Below are positions 54,395 to 64,000 of a DNA stretch of 64,000 nt, in pieces. The stretch's first letter is position 1. Each line of letters begins with the position of its first letter. The stretch lies in NCBI GenBank assembly GCA_963971225.1, contig OZ020269.1, positions 39,887,264-39,951,263 of the forward strand. Reading direction: 5' to 3'. This DNA is from Melieria omissa. Its lineage: Eukaryota > Arthropoda > Insecta > Diptera > Ulidiidae. Made by a program: the position numbers and the translations under genes. A model generated the notes under the pieces. The model ran no database searches. It had not been told where the DNA came from and was given only the letters and a program-made list of their open reading frames with translations.

Positions 54395-55126
54395 GGGGGT
54401 GTTCTGTAGTAAAATTTTCAAAAAATCGATTTTTTTTTTTTGCATTTTTCAACAGGTAATGTTGTTATCTATCGTATAAAAAAAGGTCTTTGATGAATTC
54501 GGACCGGAAAGTCATTTGTAAAGGAGGTTTCGTCACGCGCTCCGCCGAATTTCCACAGTACTTTCAGTGAACAAAAAACTTTAAACGCGTTTTTCCCGAA
54601 ACCATGTTTTTCGAACTGGTTCACACGATTACAAATGAGTAGACGGATTTTGATAATTTTTTTTTTAAATGTTTCTAAAAAATGTCGCTATCGTCCGACG
54701 AGCGTTTTTTTCGATTTTGTTATTAGTTAGTGTTAAATAAATTTTTTTCATTTGAAAAAATGGGAAAAAAAAAAGTTGTTTACTTTCAAGTCGCGCCATT
54801 TTGAGAATTTTGATGAAAAACAAAAAAGCTCCCGTCGGACGATAATCGCACTCATATAGATTACAACAAAAAAATTTTCCGATTTCCATGTTTCAGACTG
54901 GAGCAATCGTGTGAACCGTCAACGCATGTTTTTTTGGAGGGCATCACTTTGCGGTGCTGCAGTGCAGCAACGAATCAATATTTTTCCAAACCTTATACTG
55001 AATTTTGTAGTTAAAAGTATAATAAAACATTGAAAAAAAACCGCATAAAAAAAAATTGAATAGTTACTTCACAGTAGAATTTCAAAAAACACCTAAGAAA
55101 ACGAGCTGTTACTACAGAACACCCTC
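54395..55126. mobile_element. MITE with TTAA TSD and internal inverted repeats
   Basis: TIR GGGGGTGTTCTGTAGTAA and TTACTACAGAACACCCTC, flanked by TTAA (54391-54394 and 55127-55130). A second inverted pair inside (GTTCACACGATT and AATCGTGTGAAC; CGTCCGACGAG and GTCGGACG) suggests a foldback shape. Kolobok or piggyBac type. Confidence 0.78.
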
Positions 55127-55432
55127 TTAACTCAGTTTTGGTACAACCACAGAATAAACAGTATACAGAAGGCGCATCTGAAATAATTTTGCGATTTCAT
55201 TTCAGACGCGGTCGGGAAGCAACAAAGGTGAGGAAAATGTAAAGGGAACCGAGAGAGTAAGCGCGAATTCATATACACGCATAGATTCGATGGTTTTCGG
55301 CTTTATTCCACGGGTCGGCAAAATTGACTATGAGATGGTGTTAGTGAGCGCAGTAAAATGTTTCTCCACTGTGGAAATTATACCTGAACAACGGCTGATT
55401 GAGAGAGCGTACTGTGTACGTGTGCTGAGCGT

Positions 55433-55965
55433 CAGTGCTGCCGAACGTACTACTATAGTACTATTTTACTACTATTTCATCATCTGTACTACCGTACTAC
55501 CCACAGGCCGATTGTACTACTATTTTCTGAAATATAAGTTTTAGCTATTTAATTTTCATGTTTTAGGTAAGGCTATTAGAAAAGAATATAAAAAAATGTT
55601 GCCGAACTGAACATTGCCGAAGCACGAAGTTTAGACCAATCTTGCCGTTTTTTATTTCTAACCAAATATCCTTGGTTTGTGAGCAACTGTATCACATGTG
55701 TTTTCGTATGTTTCACTTTTTACTGAATTTTTTCGATCAAGAAATTGAGCTCGTTGTAGAGATACCGTTGTGCGACTAAAGTGACAATTGCACCTTTTTT
55801 TAACCACGTTGCAAAATGCTGTTCGTACAATACTTAACATTGTTGTAATCACATAATACATATATTTAAATACAAAATAACTTAATATTTTTGAATATTC
55901 TTGTAAGAATCTTTTAAAATTTGATAAAGACAATAAAGTGGTTGTTGGAACGTCGACAAGCACTG
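55433..55965. mobile_element. hAT-type MITE
   Basis: Starts CAGTGCTGCCGAACG and ends AAGCACTG. The 8-bp TSD CTGAGCGT is perfect (55425-55432 and 55966-55973). Its body is an inverted relative of 57190-57803. Confidence 0.88.
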
Positions 55966-56052
55966 CTGAGCGTATTGCTCATAAGAGTAAGCTTTGCCGA
56001 CCGCTTCTTTATTCTCATTTCGACAACAACACGCAACGTTGTTGCTTTCCGC

Positions 56053-57803
56053 CAGTGCTGCCGTTTTTAAATTTTTTTCAGTAGTACAAATTACGATTTT
56101 TGGGTAGTATTTATGAACTTTGAGTAGTATATATGCATGTTTTCTTAACAGTGTAAAAACCGCAAGGATTCATCAACCACTAAATCAAATACTAAGTTTC
56201 AAAACACATTAACAATTTTATTTATACAAATGTGAAAGAGACAATGTAATTCAGTTAAAGAAATTCATATAAACAAATTTTATATGTTTTAATTATATAC
56301 TTAAAGTAAGTTTTTTGGTGGATCCCTTTTTTCCGTAAAAGTTTCTCCTAATAAACTTTTCGAAGATAAATCGAGTGGACAGTAGCGTTCAGTTAACATT
56401 TTCTTTTCTAGTCTTTAATTAAATTTACTTCGGACTACTATGCGGAAACGCAATTACAGTACCAATAAACTGTCAAAGAAGCGGAAACATAAATTCATTA
56501 ATATCGTGTTTTTTTCTAAAACATCCCCAAAATGGTTATAAACCAAGATTTTCGAAATTTGACTCAAGTTCCAATTTCGCAATGCCCTTTATTCCGCTTC
56601 TAGAACTTCAACATTCTGTTCTTCAATTAAATCTTTCAATTAGGGGAACTATGGTAGGAGATAAATTTTTTGGATTTATCCTTTTCAAGCACCCTTAACT
56701 AAAGTCGACCTAAGCGACTAGCTAGTAGTAATATTTGCATTACTAGTAGTAGTAGCTTTATATTTTCATTACTAGAATATGTACAATTTCCCGCCTAAGT
56801 CAGTCCGATTTATAATTATTTGTCTACGGATATACTCTATACACCCCATTTTGAAGATATTTCTATAAAAAAATAAAAAAAAACAAACAAGAGAAACCAA
56901 TCAACACCAAAACAAAACAACAAAGCACGACGAACAATATTTTTCATTTATATTTTCTTTAAAATGGCATAATTAAGAATGGGATAATTTTGAGCATACT
57001 TTGAATTGAATTTTTTAATTTAATAATTATTATTTTTTTATTAACAATCCAACGGAATTTGTCCTCAATTTGCACTGGTTGAATAAAAATGCCAATCCCA
57101 AGAGAAATCGAACGATTTTATACACTTTTATCAGCATATTCCAATGATTGCGAATTACACGTTTCAGCTCAGTTTAATTTTTTCTGACTTGTCGACGTCC
57201 CAACAACCACTTTATTGTCTTTATCAAATTTTAAAAGATTCTTACAAGAATATTCAAAAATATTAAGTTATTTTGTATTTAAATACAGTAATTTACTCTA
57301 TTATTTCACGACGTTAATTTTTGGGTATCGCATCCGTTGCGCTGCTTAAAGTTTATCACTTTATCAAAAGCTTATGTGTATTATGTGATTACAACAATGT
57401 TAAGTATTGTACGAACAGCATTTTGCAACGTGGTTAAAAAAGGTGCAATTGTCACTTTAGTCGCACAACGGTAACTCTACAACGAGCTCAATTTCTTGAT
57501 CGAAAAAATTCAGTAAAAAGTGAAACATACGAAAACGCATGTGATACAGTTGCTCACAAACCAAGGATATTTGGGTAGAAATAAAAAACGGCAAGATTGG
57601 TCTAAACTTCGTGCTTCGGCAATGTTCAGTTCGGCAACATTTTTTTATATTCTTTTCTAATAGCCTTACCTAAAACATGAAAATTAAATAGCTAAAACTT
57701 ATATTTCAGAAAATAGTAGTACAATCGGCCTGTGGGTAGTACGGTAGTACAGATGATGAAATAGTAGTAAAATACTACTATAGTAGTACGTTCGGCAGCA
57801 CTG
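56053..57803. mobile_element. hAT-type element, non-coding
   Basis: TIR CAGTGCTGCCG and CGGCAGCACTG, perfect 8-bp TSD CTTTCCGC (56045-56052 and 57804-57811). The right ~600 bp is the inverted counterpart of 55433-55965, including GTAGTACAATCGGCCTGTGGGTAGTACGG. No transposase was recognised. Confidence 0.9.
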
Positions 57804-58019
57804 CTTTCCGCAACAAGCCAGCTTGGCTTTACTCGTGCACATTGAAATGGCGGTTGATTTGGCAAAGCGATCGCCAAGACAAAATCAATAGGTAGTTGCA
57901 GCACCAGAACTGATTCAACTTTTTTCTTTGATAACACTGCACAACAGCATGTCTGTTGCATGCAGTTTTTTACATGAATCTGAATCGTTTTTCCACGCTG
58001 TTTTCAAAACCATACTCCG

Positions 58020-59010
58020 TTTTTATGTAACAGCTCTAGTTTTTGCAAAAAATGGGCGTGTCACTTTTTCGAATTTTGCTCGGCTTTTTTCTCGTTTTCG
58101 ACTGTTATTTCTTAACCAATAATCCTATCAACATTATTTTTATATCGTTGCACTTACAACATTTCACGCCATCTTTCCTGACATTAATCAATTTTATGCG
58201 TTCTAAATGGGCGTGATAATAAGGTTTCAAAGTAAGAAAATATTGAATTTCAAGGCGTTTTTTCTGATGGCGAAAATTGTACAGATGTTTCATAAATCAA
58301 GTTTCGAAGTATATGAATATCTTAAGAAGAAACATCAAGCAATACAACACAGCCAAATTATTTATCGGAATACACATTCGCGTCGAAATAATAACAAAAC
58401 TTTACCATAGCGATTTTCATCTCTTTTCATACTTTTTCCTTAAAAAATTAGGAGCCTCAAAATATGCTCTTTTTTATGTTCCATTTATAGTTTGGAATAC
58501 AAGCAAAAACAAAAATATTTTGAATTTTTCGAAACAAAAAAAAAATTAAAAACTTTGCATATTTTCAGGCCCCTAATTTTTTAAGGAAAAAGTATGAAAA
58601 GTGATGAAAATCGCGATGGTACATTTTTCCTGTTATTTCGATGCGAATGTGTATTCCGCCAAATAATGTAGCTGTGTTGTATTGCTTGATGTGTCGACTT
58701 TCGTTATACACCTAACTCGTTAATTGTTTTACAAAAAATGTGTATGTTTTTGACCATCAAAGAAAACGCCTTAAAATTACATTTTTTCCAACTTTGAGGT
58801 CCAATTACCGCGGCATTTTAACATTTATGAAAATAAGTTGCATCGGAAAAGAAGCCGTGCGGTGTTGTTAATGCGATAAGGTGAAAATCATGTGAATCGG
58901 TTTTTTGGTTTAGAAACTACGATCGAAAATATGGAAAAAGTAGAGGAAAAACTGAAAAAATGACAGGGTACCTATATCTCACAAACTAGAGCTGCTAGAA
59001 AAAATCGGAG
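58020..59010. repeat. Foldback with ~0.45-kb arms
   Basis: Arms about 58020-58480 and 58545-59010 are inverted copies: CAGCTCTAGTTT, AAGGCGTTTT-TGATGG, AAGCAATACAACACAGC, GGAATACACATTCGC-TCGAAATAA and CATACTTTTTCCTTAAAAAATTAGG. The loop is ~65 bp. No gene. Confidence 0.8.
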
Positions 59011-59621
59011 GGTAGATTCGGAATCAGCGCACCCAAATTAGTAAGAAACAGTAGAAAAACTCCATGCAACAGAAAAAAAGTGTTTTTTTGTTGCGCTGTT
59101 GCACAACATTGTAGCAATAGTTTTCCACTTTTTATCACTTTCTTAATGCGTCTTGGTTGTTCCAATATTTTTACACATATGTTAATTTTCATTGTAGCCA
59201 TTTATACTTTTTACAACATCTATTTTACAAACAGACCAAAGGAACTAATAAAATTCATTGAATTTTGGTTTTTCCGTAGTGCTACTACCTTATTTATGCG
59301 CCTTGGCGATCGCTCAATCAATTTTTCTATGCAAACTATGCCTGTCCACTTCTTGTTCTTGTTTGTAAAAAAGCAAGCGGAGAGCAAGCACGAGCCACCA
59401 CAAACATGCAAGCGGCACATTGCTTTGTTGCCCAACAACAACAACCACAGTGTGTGGTGCGCGGTCGCAGCTTCTCAGCTTACGCTCTCGCGCTCTGTGC
59501 ATTCTCGTCCCTTTTACTGCTTCCCCCGCATCTACAAACGGGTCCTACCGCTGGAACCCGCAAAGAAAATTTTCTTTACACCAGATGCGCATTCTGTATA
59601 TTGTTTGTTCTGTGGTGCAAC

Positions 59622-60473
59622 TAAGCGCTCAGTGGAAATAGGCTATACCCGTAATACTACATTTACATTGAGCTCAAATGCGTGATTTGGGCAAAAATTC
59701 TCAAATGCGAAGCCAAATCACGCATTTCCCATACAAATTCAAATCAAATGACTCATTTCAACAAAACGACGAAGAAAATGCGATAAAACATGACAAATTT
59801 TTTCGAACGCATCATAAAATGAAAGCGCCTTCAAAAGATTTTACCTCTTTTTGACAATTCAACAACAAATGACAATTACAACAAACGAAAATTATCAAAA
59901 TGGATAATTAGAATTGAATTTTCGTTTGCTTGATATATATAGATTATTCTTAGTACGTAAGGTGTGTTATACATTTGTATTTAAATATTGCAGAGTGTAG
60001 ATCATTGAGGCAGCAAAAAATTCTTTAGTCAGCAGCCGGAAAAAATGCTCTGTGAGCTGCGACAAGGACATAGGCGTTAAGCGTTTGACATTAGCTGCCA
60101 AGCAAAATGCAAATGAGGCAATCTAAATGTAAACGTAAACGTAGTATAAGTAGTTATGTTCAGAAACTACCACATTTTGAATAGCAACAAAAGCTTTAGT
60201 CGATATAAGTGCAATAAATGTGAGTTAGTTAATAAGTACAAATAGTCTTTATCCGTTATTTCTATAATGTTCTCTAAATAAAGGTATTTCCATAGACACC
60301 TAACACATTCTAATTATTCATATAATAACCTATTATTATTGACAAATTTGATTTCAGTATGTGTTACTACTTTTATCAAATATGCACTTACAATTTTAAT
60401 ACGAGATTACTCGAAACACGAATTTTCAACTCAAGTGATTGTTGCTTCTGACCGCAGAATTTACTTTTTTTAG
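59622..60473. other. Intronic sequence before the second cGLR exon
   Basis: A short inverted pair AATGCGTGATTTGG and CCAAATCACGCATT occurs near 59670-59730. Nothing coding was seen. It ends in the acceptor ACTTTTTTTAG. Confidence 0.55.
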
Positions 60474-60672
60474 ATGTTCAGGGATTTGGAGGAATGCCTA
60501 GATAAAGGACAATTGCCGTTTTATTGGGACAGCAAATCGAATTTACTTGGACTTTTGAGTCAGTCTGAAATTCATGAAATGTTCAAATATGTTCATAAAA
60601 CGAATTCCAAACTGCGGAGAGCTAGAGAACAGTTGACGCCATCTTCACAGAATGCGTTGATTTGCATTTTTT
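60474..60672 (+). CDS. cGAS-like receptor (cGLR / Mab-21 domain), C-terminal-lobe exon
   Basis: It reads MFRDLEECLDKGQLPFYWDS then NLLGLLSQSEIHEMFKYV and TNSKLRRAREQL. The pattern (amphipathic helix, LPxFYW, NLL, then a long helix) is that of the last part of Mab-21/cGAS C-terminal lobes, where cGAS has LENYFIPEFNLF. It begins in phase 0 after TTTTTTAG and ends in phase 1 at GTAAGT (60673), so at least one more exon follows. The ATG at the start is an internal Met codon, not an initiator, because the upstream sequence is a splice acceptor. Together with 9357-10069 it covers most of the catalytic domain. Confidence 0.82.
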
Positions 60673-60810
60673 GTAAGTATTGCTTTATAACTCGTAAGAA
60701 TAATTCAAGCTATTTGTATTGAGTTCCTGTATTACAAGTAAATATAATTGAAGTCTGTGAATTTTTATAATATCTAACTTAAACCGCTGTTACTTGAGAA
60801 TCCCGTATAC

Positions 60811-60972
60811 CAGTGGCGGATTTAGGGGGCAGTTAGGGGTTGAAACCCTCCGAAATATTAGGGTCGATTTTAAAACTGCATACAATTTAAAAGGCATTTT
60901 TATGGCGTTTTATGAATATTAAATAATTATTTTTTGAACCACCCCAAAATATTTTTTCTTAATCCGCCCGTG
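60811..60972. mobile_element. hAT-type MITE, 162 bp
   Basis: Starts CAGTGGCGGATTTAGGGGGC and ends TTAATCCGCCCGTG. TSD-like flanks CCGTATAC (60803-60810) and TCATATAC (60973-60980) match 6 of 8. Confidence 0.75.
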
Positions 60973-60984
60973 TCATATACTCAT

Positions 60985-61166
60985 TTATATCCGAAGAAGT
61001 AAGTGAGTGAGTGAGATGTTTGTTTATTTGCAAAGTTGCACGGATCTGAGAGTTGAAATTTTCAATGAGTCTGCTGCATAGCTCCGGTTGAGTTCGAGTA
61101 AGGACCTGGATTATGTTGGCTTTAAAGGCCTCGGTTGATTGTGGTTTTAATGATATGTAAATGTAT
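60985..61166 (-). pseudogene. Possible IS630/Tc1-type transposase C-terminal scrap
   Basis: Minus-strand reading gives KPQSTEAFKANIIQVLTRTQ then PELCSRLIENFNSQIRATLQ and INKHLTH. The text fits the last helices after the catalytic Glu/Asp of DDE transposases of this class. The gypsy LTR at 61167 cuts it off upstream. It is a short match, so moderate certainty. Confidence 0.45.
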
Positions 61167-61439
61167 TGAAACGATAAACCACTCTGTGCTGAATGCTTTT
61201 CTATGCACGAATGCTTTTCCAAGCATACTTTTAGGCATGCACTTTGAAGTATGGCAAATTTGGTATAATTCGTTTGGTATAGTCCGATATGGCAAGGATG
61301 GTTCTCGAAGAAATGGGCTGTGCGAGAATGGTCGAGCGCTTTCCAATTGGAAGTTGCAAGAAACTTCGGCGCGATAAGAAAACTGGTATAAAAGCAGCAG
61401 TGAGCAGCGCAATGAGTCGAGTCTGTGTTGAGCAAGCAA
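61167..61439 (+). repeat. 5' LTR of gypsy copy 3, left part
   Basis: Matches 44221-44473 with small changes. The TATA region GGTATAAAAGCAGC is at about 61386. It ends GAGCAAGCAA at the insertion. Confidence 0.9.
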
Positions 61440-61703
61440 CCCTACAAGAACTGCCTGACCGAAACTCCACTACATTCAAAACATTTTTTTAATTTACCAA
61501 TACATTTGCATGAAATTTGGCCCATATGAAACAAAATATCGCTGCAATTTGTCTTTCATTTAAACTGAAACAAACCATTTGACAACCATAGAAACATTAA
61601 TTGCTTATATACGCATGTATAAGAATGAGACAACAATAGAAGCAACTGCTGACAAGAACTCGCATCGGAGTTAATATAAATGATTAAGAGCCGTCGGCTG
61701 CCG

Positions 61704-61785
61704 AAGCTACGTAGCTCAGCTGGCTAACGCGTGCGGCCACGAGGCAAATGCGACGCGCGAATCCATGTTCAATACTCCGCTGCTT
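61704..61785 (+). repeat. tRNA-like module, left
   Basis: The A-box-like TAGCTCAGCTGG at 61712-61723 and a B-box-like GTTCAATAC near 61767 have tRNA-like spacing. Stems are too poor for a real tRNA. A CAAACACCAAAAAAAAAGG tail follows. Confidence 0.6.
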
Positions 61786-62171
61786 CAAACACCAAAAAAA
61801 AAGGAAAAACAGGAAGAAGGTAAGAATTCGAATTAAAATTTAATTTAAATAATATTATATTTGAATATTTAAAAAACTCTGCACTTTCAGTAACTTCAAT
61901 ATTGGGCCCATAACAAGTACCGAAGCGCAAGCCCAATATATTATTTTATTTAAACTAATTTAAAATAAATTCAGGCAGAAGTAAAAGCAAACGGTTTTTC
62001 CAAAAAATTTCAATAAAAACCTGCATTTTTGCAATATTGAGTATTGGTTTGTGACCGATATTTGCATCAGCATTTCAGTCAAAAATTTCGGCACATGACC
62101 GGTCAACTGACTGACATTTCCATTTTTTTTCGGTGTTTGCTGCAACAACGAAATAAAAAAAAAGTTTGCTC

Positions 62172-62240
62172 CAACGGTGAATTGAACTAGCAGAGTCTTG
62201 ACTCAACCCAACGCACTAGCACGCTGAGCTACGGCGGCTG
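62172..62240 (-). repeat. tRNA-like module, right, inverted
   Basis: On the minus strand TAGCTCAGCGTG (62220-62231) and GTTCAATTC (62179-62187). It is followed by CAAACACCGAAAAAAAATGG, the same tail motif as the left module. It lies at about the same distance from its TIR as the left module does. Confidence 0.65.
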
Positions 62241-62516
62241 CCGCGGCGGCGGCGGTGAGATAGCCATACAAAGCAATACAAATATTTGGAGGTTGGAATA
62301 CGTATGCGTTAGAGCAGAGCAAAAACACTTTTCTTAATATGCAAAAGGTGTGTGTTAGAGTGAAACAAAAAATCACACGTATACAAAAGTTTCTATCATT
62401 TTTGTTAACTCGCCTGTAGAAAAATGATAGAAACTTTGTTCCGAGTGCTGACCGATATTTCTATCAGGCATGTCGGTCATATGACCGATCATATGGCCGA
62501 AAGTGTTCTTGTAGGG

Positions 62517-62675
62517 AATGGGGAAGCATGCAATAGTAGTAGTGTAAAATAGAACAAGTGTAAATTTGTAAATAAAGCGATTGTTAGTTTTGACTACGTT
62601 GCGCTGAATAACTGAAGTTGTTTTATTTTCAAACACAATCAAACGAACCTGGGAAAATTTGAGATTTTCGTAACA
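62517..62675 (+). repeat. 5' LTR of gypsy copy 3, right part
   Basis: AATGGGGAAGCATGCAATAG...GATTTTCGTAACA. Matches 52550-52718. Confidence 0.9.
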
Positions 62676-62736
62676 TTTGGTGTCAGAAGTCAGGATTGTG
62701 TTACTGAAAGTAAAATAAAATTATAAAAACGCAGAC

Positions 62737-63996
62737 ATGGTTAAACTTGAGGTGCTGAAGGTGGACCAGCTGAAGAAGGAGCTGGCTGCCTGGAATTTGT
62801 CGACTGCTGGCGGAAAGGTGGAGTTGCAGTTGTGCTTGCGAGAAGCATGTGAGGCACGAGGTTTCGATTGGACTGTGCACGAGTTCGGAACGCAAGAGCT
62901 AGAGGCGTCGGCCAAGGTGGAGGAATCGCCTCCGGGTGCTGCGTCACTGCAAAGTACGACTGCAGCGGCTGCGCAACTACAAGCATTGGAGTTGAGCCAG
63001 TTAATGGTTGCACTTAAAGGCATGTTTGAGACTTCCAACCGTGAAATGGCAGCCAAAATGGAAAATGAAAATCGTGAAATGTCGGCGCAAATGGCAGTGA
63101 AACTAGAAACTACGAATCGAGAAATGGCAGCGAAACTAGAAACTACAAATCGAGAAATGGCCGCGAAACTGGAAACTACGAATCAGGAAATTTCAGCAAA
63201 GGTCGACACTGCAAGCCGAGATATGGCGGAAAATTCTGCGTGCATAGAGCAGAAGGTGGAGGAAATTTCCGGTAGACTGAACGGGAAAGTTGAGCATCTC
63301 GAGACGCGAATGGACAATTGGGGCAAACGAGTTGACGACCTGGATGATTCCTTGAACAAACGAGTTGACAGTCTGGAGGATTCGGTGAACAGAAAAATGG
63401 ACGAGCGGCTTAGAGAGGTACAGCTGCGAGCAAGGGTGCAGTCGGTTGAGCAAAGTTTTGCCATAGCAGTGCCTAGTTATGATGGTACTACTGAACGTGT
63501 CACGCAAAGCCAGACAGTGAGCTCGGTGGCACCAGCGGGGCTACGGGCAGTGTCATCTAGAGTCAGTTGCTGGCGATGTGGCAAGCGTTCCGGACAACAG
63601 ACGTCGCCAAGAAGGGCTGACGCTCTGCCACACCATTCGTGCAAAACCGAGCGCAGGCATAATTCGCAAGCCGAAAACGAGAGACAAATTGTGGATGTTC
63701 GGTCGATAAGAGTTTTACAGGGGGAAGATTGGCTTGCGGAAAGGCTACAGAAGGACCAGCGCAAGGATACGGATCTCGCGAAGATCATCAAAGGCAAAGC
63801 GCAGAAATTACGGCCGGACTGGCAGGAGATGGCTGGTGAGAGCCCGATCGCGAAAGCTTACTGTACAATGGCAAAGTCTGCGTCTGAAGAATGGCAGCCT
63901 ATATCGCGAGTGGGAGAGCAGGGATGGCAGGACCAGGATATCCCTAATAGTGGTCCCGAAAGGCTAAATCGACGATGTTATCGAGGAAAACCATAA
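62737..63996 (+). pseudogene. Deleted Gag fused to integrase linker (gypsy copy 3)
   Basis: ATG 62737 opens with the same SAP-like start as copy 2 (LKVDQLKKELAAWNLSTAGG). The coiled-coil region uses 11-residue units (MAAKLETTNRE). The capsid is cut out between YDGTT and ERVTQSQ near 63492, and the zinc knuckle is cut after CWRCGK near 63585. The frame then enters integrase-linker sequence (WLAERLQKDQRKDTDLAKI) and loses phase near 63865. The 419-residue frame is open only by chance of in-frame deletions. Confidence 0.85.
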
Positions 63997-64000
63997 CGAC

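Larger units (their letters stand above)
55148..59614. mobile_element. TIR element with P-like ends, enlarged by insertions
   Basis: Ends CACAGAATAAACAGTATACAGAAGGCGCATCTG and CAGATGCGCATTCTGTATATTGTTTGTTCTGTG. TSDs GTACAAC (55141-55147) and GTGCAAC (59615-59621) match 6 of 7. It is the same family as 44518-49728. It holds two hAT elements and a foldback. No transposase was seen; open frames of 60-200 codons near 59080-59680 have no motif. Confidence 0.78.
10070..60473 (+). other. Inferred 50.4-kb cGLR intron filled with transposable elements
   Basis: The donor GTAAGT at 10070 and acceptor TTTTTTAG ending at 60473 join two exons in phase 0. The join continues the Mab-21 fold: LSVVLIE on the left and MFRDLEECLDKGQLPFYW on the right align without a gap to the homologous stretch of cGAS. 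No other cGLR-like exon lies between them. The alternative is that the second exon belongs to a paralogue that lost its own upstream exons. Confidence 0.75.
61440..62516. mobile_element. 1077-bp TIR element with two tRNA-like modules, inside the LTR
   Basis: Ends CCCTACAAGAAC and GTTCTTGTAGGG are perfect 12-bp inverted repeats. The LTR reads GAGCAAGCAA on the left and AATGGGGAA on the right, where the uninterrupted LTR has GAGCAAGCAATGGGGAAA, so AA is duplicated. The superfamily is not recognised. Subterminal GACCGATATTT/CGGTCATATGACCG motifs are present. It is non-coding. Confidence 0.8.
61167..64000 (+). mobile_element. gypsy copy 3 (mdg3-like), continues past window edge
   Basis: The 5' LTR starts TGAAACGATAAACC and ends GATTTTCGTAACA at 62675, with an insertion at 61440-62516. 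The primer site TGGTGTCAGAAGT is at 62678-62690. Gag and an integrase start follow, with the same Gag-to-integrase junction as copy 2. Confidence 0.88.

Noticed and set aside
59080..59685. 201-codon plus-strand open frame
   Set aside because: It crosses foldback flank, subterminal repeat and TIR of the element at 55148-59614 and shows no protein motif.

Overview
The window looks like insect DNA, most likely from a brachyceran fly (perhaps a tephritid). It is AT-rich, has eukaryotic splice signals, and carries mdg3-like Ty3/gypsy, BEL/Pao, errantivirus-like, RTE, P-superfamily, hAT, mariner, Tc1, pogo and tRNA-SINE elements. There is no bacterial-style gene layout, no rRNA and no CRISPR array.

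The only host gene I can support is a cGAS-like receptor (cGLR, Mab-21/nucleotidyltransferase fold) on the + strand. One exon (9357-10069) carries the GS motif and all three catalytic acidic residues. A second exon (60474-60672) carries the C-terminal helices. Both have consensus splice sites and compatible phase 0 ends, so I read them as consecutive exons separated by a 50.4-kb intron. The first and last coding exons are not visible and probably lie outside the window.

Nearly everything else is transposable elements in that gene's introns. From left to right: a 5'-truncated gypsy copy (1-4087); a hAT (5615-8684) holding another hAT (6030-7562), which holds a CACTA-like element (6421-7161); cGLR exon (9357-10069); a BEL/Pao provirus with identical LTRs (10384-16034); a deleted hAT (16569-17981); a piggyBac relic (about 18735-19430); a P-superfamily element with an open 843-residue transposase (20502-24746); a foldback element (25639-27058); and a second P-like copy starting at 28464.

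That second P-like copy is broken up by insertions recognisable from target-site duplications (TSDs). They are an 11.9-kb composite (28610-40531: two mariners, a long inverted repeat, a TAA-flanked MITE, a tRNA-SINE, a pogo relic, an env-bearing errantivirus derivative and another P-like relic), a SINE, two hATs, a CACTA-like element and a gypsy provirus (44221-52718). The provirus 5' LTR is itself split by a TIR element (44518-49728), which was in turn hit by an RTE retrotransposon (44556-47810).

To the right are a Tc1 relic (53114-54295), a TTAA-flanked MITE (54395-55126), another P-like-ended TIR element holding two hATs and a foldback (55148-59614), cGLR exon (60474-60672), a small hAT MITE, and a third gypsy copy (61167 to the edge). 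The LTR of that third copy is split by a 1077-bp TIR element containing two tRNA-like modules.

Almost all element genes are broken. The clear exception is the P-superfamily transposase. All calls come from reading the sequence; no database search was run.
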